This document shows, piece by piece, positions 52,743-61,351 of a stretch of DNA of 64,000 bases. This DNA is from Allobosea sp. UNC402CLCol (GTDB lineage Bacteria; Pseudomonadota; Alphaproteobacteria; Rhizobiales; Beijerinckiaceae). A program made the position numbers and the translations under genes. The DNA lies in assembly GCF_000745475.1 (NCBI RefSeq), contig NZ_JQJJ01000008.1:744001-808000 (forward strand). The letters are read 5' to 3'. Position 1 is the first letter of the stretch; each line of letters begins with the position of its first letter. A model generated the notes under the pieces. That model searched no databases. It was not told the origin of the DNA and worked only from the letters and a program-made list of their open reading frames with translations.

Positions 52743-53531
52743 CTATTGATAGGCGCCGACACCGGCAGCGGAATCCGGAAGTCTCTTTCCGGCGCTGGCG
52801 GAGGCCGCCCGGGCATTGTTGTTGGCCGGTTGCAGCAGCAGCGCGTTGTTCATTCCCCAGATCGCGGCCTGGGTTCGATTCTGGACCCGGATCTTGCGCA
52901 GGATCGCTTTGACATGGGCCTTCACCGTGGCTTCGGCGATGCCGATCTTGCGCGCGATGGATTTGTTGGAATCCCCATCGACCAGGCAGCTGACGATCCC
53001 CATTTCCCGTGGCGACAGCAGCGATGCGACCGTCTCATCCGGGGGAGAGCTGGGAGACGCCCTGTCATCCTCGCCCGCGGCGGGACCGGCCTTAGGGCGG
53101 CGGGGCTTTTTTGCGGCGGGAACCGCGGAAGGGAACGTCGGCGGGAAGACCGTTTCGCCCAGCATCACCAGTTCGATGGATTTGACGAAGGCATCGCAGG
53201 AATTGGTGTTGACGAGGTAACCGCTGGCACCGGCCTTGAAGACCGCCGCGAGCTCAGCCGGTCCATAGCGATCGGCGACGACCGCGATATGCGCATCCGG
53301 ATACCGATCCCTCACAAGTTCGATTTCTCCGATGATGAGATCGAAAGCGTCGTTGGTGTAGACGACAAGAAAAAGGCTGTTCTGGACACGAGACTTACCG
53401 CTCAGCTGGTCGATTCCGGAGATCGAGTCGATGATACGAAAGTTGTTTTCTTGAAGAACGCGATGAACCCCCTCTCGCATCAGAGAATACTTCCCTATGA
53501 GAACGATCCCGAAGGCTTTGCTCTCCCTCAT
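52743..53531 (-). CDS. LuxR-family response regulator with degenerate receiver
   Basis: 262 aa from ATG 53531, with GGGAGG upstream. Receiver-like N-terminus (GIVLIGKYSLMREGVHRVLQ to GYLVNTNSCDAFVKSIELVM); the phosphate-accepting Asp strand reads SLFLVVYTNDAF, so the usual DLVxxD is missing. A Pro/Lys-rich linker (about 150-180) precedes a LuxR helix-turn-helix LLSPREMGIVSCLVDGDSNKSIARKIGIAEATVKAHVKAILRKIRVQNRTQAA. It probably acts without phosphorylation. It sits between the sugar kinase and the polysaccharide cluster and may regulate the latter. Confidence 0.88.
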   Translation of the reverse strand: MRESKAFGIVLIGKYSLMREGVHRVLQENNFRIIDSISGIDQLSGKSRVQNSLFLVVYTNDAFDLIIGEIELVRDRYPDAHIAVVADRYGPAELAAVFKAGASGYLVNTNSCDAFVKSIELVMLGETVFPPTFPSAVPAAKKPRRPKAGPAAGEDDRASPSSPPDETVASLLSPREMGIVSCLVDGDSNKSIARKIGIAEATVKAHVKAILRKIRVQNRTQAAIWGMNNALLLQPANNNARAASASAGKRLPDSAAGVGAYQ

Positions 53532-54126
53532 TTGAAACCTCCCGCCGAAAGGGCAAACACAACTCAAACTGACGCCCCCGGTAAATCTGCTTACTATTCT
53601 TGTTTCTTGTTAAGATGATGAGACCGAAGTCTCATTTGGAATTTATCTCGAAACCTCCTCTCGTCACATATCGCCGACCACACTGCATTCATTTACGCAG
53701 AAATATCACGCAGAAACCACAAGAAAGAATCCCTTTAATACCAGTTAATACGATCTAAATCAGAGTAAAAAATGATACAACTCCGCGAGATACGGAGACA
53801 TAAGACGCCAGATACGAGCATGAAAGATCGTCAGACATAGCGATTAGCGCAGGCATAAGGCGCGGCAGCTCATCAGCGCGCCATAAGGCAGACTAGGCAA
53901 CGGATCGACAGGCGATCCATCCATCGGCATCTACGTAAGGGATTGTTATCCAAAAAAGTCTCGCCGGCAAGTCAATTAACGATCCGTTAGCCATTCCAGA
54001 ACGGTTTCCGGCCTGCCATCCTTAACGTCAGCTGGCGAAAGCCAGCGACGTCGGCTCGATCTCAGCGAACGAGGTGGACTTAAAGCGCGGCCGAATACGA
54101 AGAAAGTATCGCTGAGTCCTGTCGAT
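53532..54126. other. 595-base AT-richer intergenic region with repeats
   Basis: No credible gene. It is visibly richer in A/T than the rest of the window. It holds direct repeats ACGCAGAAA (53695 and 53708), TTAATAC (53735 and 53745, ten bases apart), CATAAGGC (53854 and 53882), and a strong hairpin at 54025-54051. It separates the luxR start from the GT2 stop and should include the luxR promoter and the end of the polysaccharide transcript. Confidence 0.6.
54025..54051. repeat. Stable hairpin with GAAA tetraloop
   Basis: Stem ACGTC, bulged A, then GCTGGC / GCCAGC closing with GACGT, loop GAAA on the plus strand: 11 pairs. No T-run follows on either strand. It is 76 bases beyond the GT2 stop. 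It may be a structured RNA element or a protein site. Confidence 0.55.
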
Positions 54127-55149
54127 TTACGGCGCACGAACTCCCTTGAACATGTAATGCAGGCGAATTCGTTTGCTCAGAATCTGAACCGTTCCCTTTG
54201 GGTTCAGGATCAGATCCATCGCCTTTCTGGCAATTCCCATCGAAAGCTTCCGCCCGTCGAACCGGTGTCCGAGATCCCGCAGCCGTCCGGCGTGGTAATT
54301 CCAGAATTTCCTGTCCCGGAACTTGAACGCGCTGGAGGAGAGATAGGCGTAATACTGGTCGAGCAGCTCGTCGACCCGTGTTTCGAGCTCTTGCTTGGTC
54401 AGATACCAGCCGCCATATTCTTGGCAGTCGCTGATTTCCGCCGAGACATAGGCATTGTTTTCGAGCGAAACAGCCGTCGCGGTCTGGCGATGAATCCGTT
54501 CATGACCCAGGATCTGGTGCACGAAGCCGAAATCTTCATAGCGCAAATGCTTGAGGCACGCGCTGATATCCGCCTCATGCGTCGGATTCGGAAAGAATTC
54601 GTCGGAATTTCGGATCAGATCGGATCGATACATGACCGATGACGGGTTTCCCAATACCCTCAGCGTACCGAGCAAATGGGCCCGACAGACCTCTCGCCCT
54701 GGGACGACCGTCTGCGCGTAGGGCAGGCCGACATTCCGAACGTACCAGATGCCCGCGCCGCCGCTGAGCTGGTATGCGCCGACGATACCGACGGATGGAT
54801 GGGCTTCGGCGAGAGCGACCATCTTCTCGAGGCATTCCGGATAGATCCAGTCGTCGCCCGAAACGACCTTGCAATATTTGCTCTGCTTCGAGATGAGGCC
54901 GAAAGCCCTGTTGTGATTGGCGATGATCGGCAGCAGCGTCTCGTTGCTGACGACGCGGATGCGGCTGTCCCGCCGGCAATACTCCTCGGCGATTTCGAGA
55001 GTGCCGTCAGTGCTGGCGTTGTTGACGATGATGTATTCCCAATTCCGATAGGTTTGGGACAGCACGCTTTCGATACATTCCCTGAGGAATTCCGCGCCAT
55101 TGTAGACGGGTGTCACGACGCTGACCAACGGACCGGTTTGCGCGTTCAT
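54127..55149 (-). CDS. Family 2 glycosyltransferase
   Basis: 340 aa from ATG 55149. GT-A fold: LVSVVTPVYNGAEFLRECIESVLSQTYRNWEYIIVNNASTDGTLEIAEEY, and SGDDW as the DxD metal motif. A longer C-terminal part includes EFFPNPTHEADISACLKHL. Transfers a sugar during polysaccharide repeat assembly; donor unknown. The start overlaps the stop of the upstream pyruvyltransferase-like gene by four bases. Last gene of the minus-strand run. Confidence 0.9.
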   Translation of the reverse strand: MNAQTGPLVSVVTPVYNGAEFLRECIESVLSQTYRNWEYIIVNNASTDGTLEIAEEYCRRDSRIRVVSNETLLPIIANHNRAFGLISKQSKYCKVVSGDDWIYPECLEKMVALAEAHPSVGIVGAYQLSGGAGIWYVRNVGLPYAQTVVPGREVCRAHLLGTLRVLGNPSSVMYRSDLIRNSDEFFPNPTHEADISACLKHLRYEDFGFVHQILGHERIHRQTATAVSLENNAYVSAEISDCQEYGGWYLTKQELETRVDELLDQYYAYLSSSAFKFRDRKFWNYHAGRLRDLGHRFDGRKLSMGIARKAMDLILNPKGTVQILSKRIRLHYMFKGVRAP

Positions 55150-56606
55150 CTCAGGGCCCCCTCTTGAGAATATCTCGTTCCCTCGGCGCAAGTTTTCTCA
55201 TTCGCCAGGAACAAGGCGTTGAACTGCAGATTGAGCTGCGACTTGAACTGTGCGGCGCGCACACCGATGCGTGCCTTGATTCCGTCCCTGTCGGCAATCA
55301 GCCGATCGGCTCTGGCGACCAGATCCGCCGCGTCGCAGCGGGCAATATCGACGCAGTAATCCGACAAGCCCAGGCTTTCCATCAGGGTGGTGACCTTGGG
55401 ATGGGGTGCAAGCGCGATGGTCGGCACGGTCTGCAACGACGCGAACACGACACCGTGAAAGCGGCAGGTGACGTAAAAATCCACATGGGAGAGCGCCGCC
55501 AGCATGTCGGCGATGCTCTCGACCGGTTCCCGCATGACACGATCCGGCGCCAGCGCGGGAAAGCTCTGCCGGATGGCGGCGTCGAGGTCGGCGATGGCCT
55601 GGGAATCGAACCAGATATCGCTGCTGAAGAGCCTGATCCGATGTCCCCGCGCCAGCATCTGCCCGCAGAACGCAGCGAGGTTGTCGATCAGCCGTCGATA
55701 GCCCTGGTCGTCATTGACCCAGTGCCGCTTTGAATCGCCATAGGCCATCGGCCCGACGCCGATCACGAGCTGAGTGCTCGGCATGACCGGCTCCTTCGCC
55801 GGCCGCTCCGGCAGCCGAAGGCCCCACACCGCGTCGGCAACGACCTTCATCTTGCCGCGAAAGCCGATCTTCCGCAGCAGATCGCCCGACGCGCCGTCGC
55901 GCAGGGACACATAGTCGGCCATGGCGAGCGTACGCCGGACGAACCAGCGGCTCAGGGAGGAATCCAGCGGACCCGCGCCATTGTTCACGAAGATGCATTG
56001 GACGTTGGCGCATTTGGCGAGAAGGACCCATTTGAACAACGTGTAGGGAAACGCCCAGGGACCGCCCCAGTCCAGAAGCTGTCCGCCCCCGGCGATGACG
56101 AGCATGTCGAGCTCCCAGACCAGAAGCAGCGAACGCAGCAGAAACATGATTTCGCGGAAGAACTGCGAGGGCCATACGACCAGCGCATGCCTCAGCGCAT
56201 TGGCGATGTGGAACAGCGGCCCCGTTTTCTTGACGGTCGCCTTCAGCCGCCCCGCGAACCCGCCCGGACCCACGGGGTGCGATGCCGACGACCATTCCCG
56301 CTGGAACGGGAAAACCCGCTGACGCATCGCATAGCAGGGAATTCCGAGCCGGCGCGTGGTGTCTTCGGGGTCCATCGACAGGCCGACGACCGACACGCCG
56401 GGCGACCGGAGCGTGATGTTGTCGAGCACCGCCGTGATGGAGGCCTCGTCGCCCAGATTGCCCGTGCCGCAATGGGCCAGGAGCCCGACCCGGCTGGGCT
56501 TGGAGGAGCCGGTGGCCACCGAACTGACGCAAAACTCCTGCAGCCCGGACCCGGACAGATCGACGGGCTCGCCGGCGCGAACATCGATGTCGATCTTGCC
56601 GCTCAT
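55146..56606 (-). CDS. Polysaccharide pyruvyl transferase-family protein
   Basis: 486 aa from ATG 56606. VGLLAHCGTGNLGDEASITAVLDNI, a later LVIAGGGQLLDWGGPWAFPYTLFKWVLLAKCANVQCIFVNNGAGPL, and YVTCRFHGVVFASLQTVPTIAL are the marks of the PS_pyruv_trans family. It would add ketal-linked pyruvate to a sugar, or be a related glycosyl-transfer enzyme. Four-base overlaps with both neighbours show tight coupling. Confidence 0.88.
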   Translation of the reverse strand: MSGKIDIDVRAGEPVDLSGSGLQEFCVSSVATGSSKPSRVGLLAHCGTGNLGDEASITAVLDNITLRSPGVSVVGLSMDPEDTTRRLGIPCYAMRQRVFPFQREWSSASHPVGPGGFAGRLKATVKKTGPLFHIANALRHALVVWPSQFFREIMFLLRSLLLVWELDMLVIAGGGQLLDWGGPWAFPYTLFKWVLLAKCANVQCIFVNNGAGPLDSSLSRWFVRRTLAMADYVSLRDGASGDLLRKIGFRGKMKVVADAVWGLRLPERPAKEPVMPSTQLVIGVGPMAYGDSKRHWVNDDQGYRRLIDNLAAFCGQMLARGHRIRLFSSDIWFDSQAIADLDAAIRQSFPALAPDRVMREPVESIADMLAALSHVDFYVTCRFHGVVFASLQTVPTIALAPHPKVTTLMESLGLSDYCVDIARCDAADLVARADRLIADRDGIKARIGVRAAQFKSQLNLQFNALFLANEKTCAEGTRYSQEGALR

Positions 56607-57943
56607 GCAATACGCGCCCTCTGTCGGACGTCGAGCGCCGCGGAACGCGACAGGACGGCCTCCGCCGCCGCCTCGCCGCTCTTGAAGCTCTCGTCGGTCC
56701 ACATGTAGCCCCAGTCGCCATAGCGGCCGCAGTAGGCGATCCCGATCTCGTCGAGATAGCCGTGAACCGTCTTGAGGGCGGCGGCGCGATCGAGATCGAA
56801 GATGATATTGGCGTAGGGCAGATACATTGCCGTCTTGAACACGACCTGGTCGCCGTCGTGCAGCAGCCCGCAGCGGCGCAAATCGTCGATGACCGGCTGG
56901 ATCCAGTCCTCGGGCTTGCCTGTGAAAGGCTTGTACTTGTCGGAGAAATAAACTTCCGCCTGGATGCTTCCCATACCCTTCGGGGCATTGTCCTCGGAGA
57001 GCATGTGCGGGAAGCCGAGGCGCGTGAAGCAGATGTCCTCGTCGTAGAAATACGACATATGCGCGCTGGAGATATCCGCGCGGTCCACACCGAGATTGAC
57101 CAGGACGCAGGACGAGCAGGCGAGCTTGCGCGAGGCTTCCAGCACGTCGGCCGGCACGCCCTTGATCATGCGGATGAGGTCCGGGAGCGGCACCGACGAT
57201 ATCAGCGCGTCGTAGCGGGTCCGGACGCCGTTCGAGAACTCGATCTCGCTGATCCTAGGATCGATCGATGTCAGCTCGTGATTGAGCTTGATGTTTCCCT
57301 TCGGCACGAAGTCCCGCAGATAGGACACGAAGCCGCCCTGCTTCGGGTAGCGGAAATGCGTGATGTAATGGATGTTCGGCGACGAGGCGGAAATCGCCCC
57401 CCGCAGCACTTCCTCCAGCGTCGGCCGGTAGATTCGCGGCCCCAACCAGTCGGTGCTCATGTTCTCGGCCGTCGTGAGATGGTATTTGCGCGTGTACTGC
57501 TTCGGGAAGAGCTCGGCGAAGGTCGAGCCGAAGCTGGCGACCAGCCAGTCATTGTAGTTGTTGATCGGCCCCTCCGGTTTTTGCCGCTCCTCGACGAAGT
57601 CGGCGATCACCTTCACGATCACCTCCTCCGGCAGGCCATGCAGATGAAGCTGGACCGGATGCTGCGGCCAGTAGCCCCGCCAGTAGTTGTTCAGGTTGAT
57701 CTGGATGGTTTCGTAAAGCTGATCGACGCTGTCGGCGAACAGCTCCTGGATGCGCTCGTCCTTGGTGAAGGAGATGTGCGGCCCGATATCGAAGGTGAAG
57801 CCCGGCTCGTGACGAAACGACATCGTATGGCCGCCATAATACGAATTCTTGTCGTACATGACGGGCGTGATGCCCTCCTCCCGGAGTCGGTGCGCCGCAC
57901 CGAAGCCAGCCATTCCAGTTCCAAGTACGACGACGTTCGACAT
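56603..57943 (-). CDS. FAD-dependent UGM/amine-oxidase-like flavoprotein
   Basis: 446 aa from ATG 57943. NVVVLGTGMAGFGAAHRLREEG is the FAD site, followed by YYGGHTMSF, FDIGPHISFTKDERIQELF (like the GPHIFH stretch of UDP-galactopyranose mutase) and WLGPRIYRPTLEEVLRGAI. It resembles enzymes that make furanose donors or modify nucleotide sugars with reduced flavin, but the active-site Arg pattern cannot be verified by eye. The name UGM-like is therefore tentative. It lies 37 bases after rfbG in the same run. Confidence 0.75.
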   Translation of the reverse strand: MSNVVVLGTGMAGFGAAHRLREEGITPVMYDKNSYYGGHTMSFRHEPGFTFDIGPHISFTKDERIQELFADSVDQLYETIQINLNNYWRGYWPQHPVQLHLHGLPEEVIVKVIADFVEERQKPEGPINNYNDWLVASFGSTFAELFPKQYTRKYHLTTAENMSTDWLGPRIYRPTLEEVLRGAISASSPNIHYITHFRYPKQGGFVSYLRDFVPKGNIKLNHELTSIDPRISEIEFSNGVRTRYDALISSVPLPDLIRMIKGVPADVLEASRKLACSSCVLVNLGVDRADISSAHMSYFYDEDICFTRLGFPHMLSEDNAPKGMGSIQAEVYFSDKYKPFTGKPEDWIQPVIDDLRRCGLLHDGDQVVFKTAMYLPYANIIFDLDRAAALKTVHGYLDEIGIAYCGRYGDWGYMWTDESFKSGEAAAEAVLSRSAALDVRQRARIA

Positions 57944-57980
57944 GGATGCGCGTTCCCTGAGCTGTGGCACCGTTGCGGAA

Positions 57981-59144
57981 TCAGCCTTCGGCCATCGGGA
58001 GCAGAGGCGCCGGAGCAGCCGCCTTCGGCCGCGCTCCTGAAGCGTTCCGCTCCGCATGGTCCTGCAGCAGATATTCGTAGCGCTCGATCTGCCGGCGCGT
58101 GAGGGACTGGAGATCGTTCCCCGCCTGGAAGGCGTGATACCATTCGACGATCCAGGCCAGGCTCTGGTCGAGCTGCAGAACCGGGTGCCAGCCGAGGCCC
58201 GCCCTCGCCTTGGAGGTGTCGAGGCGCAGCAATTGCGCCTCGACCGGATGCGCTGCGCCATCCAGCGTCCAGGATGCGCCTTCGCCCCACAGCGACACGA
58301 GCTTGTCGACGATCCACGACACCGGCCTGGCATCCGTCTCCGCCGGCCCGAAATTCCAGCCCGAGGCGAAGCGGGCTCCGTCCTCGGCGAGCCGCTCGCA
58401 CAGCAGCAGATAGCCGTGCAGCGGCATCAGCACGAACTGCCAGGGCCTGATCGCGGCGGGGCTGCGGATGCGGCAGGGCCGGCGGCCCAGGAAGGCGCGG
58501 ACCAGATCCGGAATGAGCTGGTTGGCGGTCCAGTCGCCGCCCCCGATGGCGTTGCCCGCACGCACGCTCGCCAGCGCGACGCCATGCTTGGACAGCGCAG
58601 CCGGCGGGAAATAGGAGTCGCGATAGGCGCCGGTCACCAGCTCCGCGCAGCCCTTGGAGTTGGAATACGGGTCATGCCCGCCCATCGGGTCGCTCTCGCG
58701 ATAGCCCCAGACCCACTCCTGGTTCTCGTAGCATTTGTCGCTGGTGACATTGACCACGACGCAGGGGCGCCCGAGCTGGCGCACCGCCTCGAACAGATGG
58801 ACGGTCCCCATCACATTGGTCGCATAGGTCTCGACCGGCTCGTCATAGCCGTAGCGGACCACGGACTGGGCGGCCATGTGGATGACCACGTCGGGATTGC
58901 ATGCGGCGAGCGCGGACTTCAGATGCTCGAAGTCCCGGACGTCGCCGCGGATCGAGCGGACGCACTCGCCGACCCTCGCCTGCTCGAAGAGGCTCGGCTC
59001 CGACGGCGGATCGAGCGCATAGCCCGTCACATCGGCGCCGAGCGCGTGCAGCCACAGCGACAGCCAGCTGCCCTTGAAACCGGTATGGCCGGTGACGAAG
59101 ACCTTGCGGTTCTGCCAGAAGGAACGGTTCAGCATGGCCGACAT
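57981..59144 (-). CDS. rfbG: CDP-glucose 4,6-dehydratase
   Basis: 387 aa. SDR fold: KVFVTGHTGFKGSWLSLWLHALGADVTGYALDPPSEPSLFE is the RfbG hallmark, then DVVIHMAAQSVVRYGYDEPVETYATNVMGTVHLFEA, the Ser-Asp NVTSDKCYENQEWVWGYRESDPMGGHDPYSNSKGCAELV segment with the catalytic Tyr/Lys in PYSNSKG, and PWQFVLMPLHGYLLL. Makes CDP-4-keto-6-deoxyglucose. ATG 59144 or 59135. With rfbF at the right edge, this starts a CDP-sugar pathway. Confidence 0.95.
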   Translation of the reverse strand: MSAMLNRSFWQNRKVFVTGHTGFKGSWLSLWLHALGADVTGYALDPPSEPSLFEQARVGECVRSIRGDVRDFEHLKSALAACNPDVVIHMAAQSVVRYGYDEPVETYATNVMGTVHLFEAVRQLGRPCVVVNVTSDKCYENQEWVWGYRESDPMGGHDPYSNSKGCAELVTGAYRDSYFPPAALSKHGVALASVRAGNAIGGGDWTANQLIPDLVRAFLGRRPCRIRSPAAIRPWQFVLMPLHGYLLLCERLAEDGARFASGWNFGPAETDARPVSWIVDKLVSLWGEGASWTLDGAAHPVEAQLLRLDTSKARAGLGWHPVLQLDQSLAWIVEWYHAFQAGNDLQSLTRRQIERYEYLLQDHAERNASGARPKAAAPAPLLPMAEG

Positions 59145-59228
59145 AGCCCCATATCGATGAAATGACCCGGCTGTTCCGGAATGCACCGGGCCGCGCGTGA
59201 AAGCCTGTTTCCGCCGCGGCTGTGCATG

Positions 59229-60557
59229 TCAGGAGACCGCCTCGACGAGGACGCGCTGCGGCGAAGCTTCCGCTTCGCGCATCGGCCACCGCAGTTGCTG
59301 TTCGCGCCAGAGCACATCCGCCCGGCGCCCCGCCGGCAGCACGACGTCGTCAAACGAGACGACCTCGTCCTTCTTCTTGTCGCGCCGCAGGACACAGTTC
59401 TCGGACAGGCCGATCGGCAAGGCGTCGGCGGCACGCGCATCGACCGCGTTCTCGATCAGGCCGTAGGCGCAGAACCCGCCGATGCCGTCGAGACGCTCGC
59501 CGGCCTTGAGATCGCGCTTCGCCATCGTGACGACCTCGCAGACCGGCCCCGCCAGCGGCGCCACGGTCGGATCGTGCTGGATGACCGCGCGCCCGATGGT
59601 CGAGGCGATCTGGAGATGCGGCAGGTGGAACGGCGTGTAGAAGACGTAGAACGGCCCGTCTCCGAGCTTGTAATAGGCGAGCTGCGCCTGCTTCAGCGGC
59701 GCCTCCTCATGGATGACGACGAAGGCTCCGGTGTGGGGCGCAGCGCCCAAGGCATAGTCCACCAGCCCCGTTTCGAGCATCGCCTGCGCCGGCAGGCGCT
59801 CCGCGATCTCCCGAACATCCTTGCAAGCCGGCCCGTACATGCCGCGACGGCCCGCATGGAAGCCCGTCGCATTGGCCAGTACCGTCGTTTCCATCGACAG
59901 CTTCGTGGCATCGGCGAAGGACGTGACCTTGCGCGGGTCCTGGTCGTTCTTCTCGGCGAATGCCCTCTGCGTGTCGGGATTGCGGTAGTAATCGACCATG
60001 CCCTTGATGTTGCCGGCGGCGACGGGCTTGAGTCCCAACGTCCGCAGATAGCGCAGCAGCGTCATGGCGACGCCGGGCTCGTCGCCGTCGGTATTGGTCA
60101 GCACGACGCCGGCCTCGCGGGCCCGCTCGTTCAGGATGGGCCCGATCAGCGAGTCAAGCTCGGCATTGACCATCACCACATGCTTGCGATGCGCGATCGC
60201 ATCGAGAACGACCGCGGCGCCCGCCTCGACCGTTCCGGTCACCTCCAGGACGATGTCGATGGCCCTACAAGCAGTCAGAACGGCCGGGTCGTCCGTCAGA
60301 ACGGGGACGCCGTCCTCGATGGCCCGGTCGGCCTCCCGCACCGTCGAGACGCGGGTCCAGCCGTGAATATTCGCCTCGCGAAAGGCCCGCTCGCCATTCT
60401 CGAGCGTCCGGTTGGCGATCGCGACCAGCCGCATTCCAGGCACCGGCGTGCCGAGCTGGAGCGCGATCGCGCGCCCGGTGGCACCTGCTCCGACCATTCC
60501 CACGCGGATCGGACGACCCGCCGCCTCGCGCTCCCGCAACACGGTATCGACAGCCAT
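59229..60557 (-). CDS. NAD(P)-dependent oxidoreductase with SAF domain
   Basis: 442 aa. N-terminal Rossmann fold IRVGMVGAGATGRAIALQL with homoserine-dehydrogenase-like look, then TGTVEAGAAVVLDAIAHRKHVVMVNAELDSLIGPIL, and a C-terminal SAF-like portion (AKRDLKAGERLDGIGGFCAYGLIE). Such proteins sit in CDP-glucose-derived deoxysugar clusters in other bacteria; the exact reaction is not known. Its place between rfbG and an RmlC-like gene suggests it modifies the 4-keto intermediate or makes a branched-chain sugar. Confidence 0.75.
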   Translation of the reverse strand: MAVDTVLREREAAGRPIRVGMVGAGATGRAIALQLGTPVPGMRLVAIANRTLENGERAFREANIHGWTRVSTVREADRAIEDGVPVLTDDPAVLTACRAIDIVLEVTGTVEAGAAVVLDAIAHRKHVVMVNAELDSLIGPILNERAREAGVVLTNTDGDEPGVAMTLLRYLRTLGLKPVAAGNIKGMVDYYRNPDTQRAFAEKNDQDPRKVTSFADATKLSMETTVLANATGFHAGRRGMYGPACKDVREIAERLPAQAMLETGLVDYALGAAPHTGAFVVIHEEAPLKQAQLAYYKLGDGPFYVFYTPFHLPHLQIASTIGRAVIQHDPTVAPLAGPVCEVVTMAKRDLKAGERLDGIGGFCAYGLIENAVDARAADALPIGLSENCVLRRDKKKDEVVSFDDVVLPAGRRADVLWREQQLRWPMREAEASPQRVLVEAVS

Positions 60558-60593
60558 AGCCTGGTTCCCCTCCGATAACGCCTGCGAAGACGA

Positions 60594-61163
60594 TCACGCC
60601 GTCAGGCGCGCATCTGCCTCGACATGGCCGGGCACGATCAGCGCCGGCGGCCAGTTGCGGTCCTGTTCGGAAATCTCGGTCACGGCCAAAGGCCAGGCGA
60701 TGCCGAAGGCCGGGTCGTCGAAGCGAACGCCCCTGGCGGCGCCGGGCGTGTAGAAGGCCGAGGTCATGTAGTGCATCTCGGTGTCCGGCTCGAGCGTCTG
60801 GTAGCCATGCGCGCAGCCCTCGGGCAAATAGAGCATGCGGCCGTTGTCGCCGCTGAGCTTCACGCCGCACCAGGCACCGTAGCTCGGTGAATCCCGCCGC
60901 ATGTCGAGGACGACGTCGAACATCGCTCCGCGCGTGCAGCGCACCAGCTTCGCCTCCCCGTCGGGCGCTTCCTGGAAATGCATGCCGCGGATCGTGCCGC
61001 GCTTCGTGCTGATCCCCATGTTCGCCTGAACGGGCTCGAACGCGATGCCCTGCTCGGCGAATTCCTGGAGGCACCAGGCCCGCATGAAGCGGCCCCGCGC
61101 ATCGACATGTGGAGCGGGGTCGATGACCATGGCTCCCTCGACGCTGGTCTTGGCGAAGTGCAT
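60594..61163 (-). CDS. dTDP-4-dehydrorhamnose 3,5-epimerase-like cupin (RmlC family)
   Basis: 189 aa cupin. GTIRGMHFQ (catalytic His), KLVRCTRGAMFDVVLDMRRDSPSYG and YLPEGCAHGYQTLEPDTEMHYMTSAFYTPGAARGVRFDDPAFGIAWPL. The catalytic-Tyr region, usually DYY, reads AFY, so the first Tyr is Phe. No rmlA, rmlB or rmlD is near; the substrate may be CDP-linked. Thirty-six bases from the SAF-domain gene in the same run. Confidence 0.85.
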   Translation of the reverse strand: MHFAKTSVEGAMVIDPAPHVDARGRFMRAWCLQEFAEQGIAFEPVQANMGISTKRGTIRGMHFQEAPDGEAKLVRCTRGAMFDVVLDMRRDSPSYGAWCGVKLSGDNGRMLYLPEGCAHGYQTLEPDTEMHYMTSAFYTPGAARGVRFDDPAFGIAWPLAVTEISEQDRNWPPALIVPGHVEADARLTA

Positions 61164-61351
61164 CCCCCACCTCTGAAATTCGTGACCCTATACCTGAACA
61201 ATGCTCGTCGGAGCGCCCGAGTTCCGCCTCAAGATCGCAACAAACCAGAATATTGCTTTGAATATCAGGCAGATGCCGCAACGGCATAGACCCGACCTGC
61301 GGGCTCTATGCTTCACGGCATTGGGGGCGGGTGGATTTCGCGGGGCGCGCG
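61164..61351. other. Intergenic gap before the RmlC-like gene
   Basis: 188 bases between the end of the flippase gene and the start of the RmlC-like gene, both on the minus strand. It may hold an internal promoter for the left half of the cluster; I saw no terminator. Confidence 0.35.
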
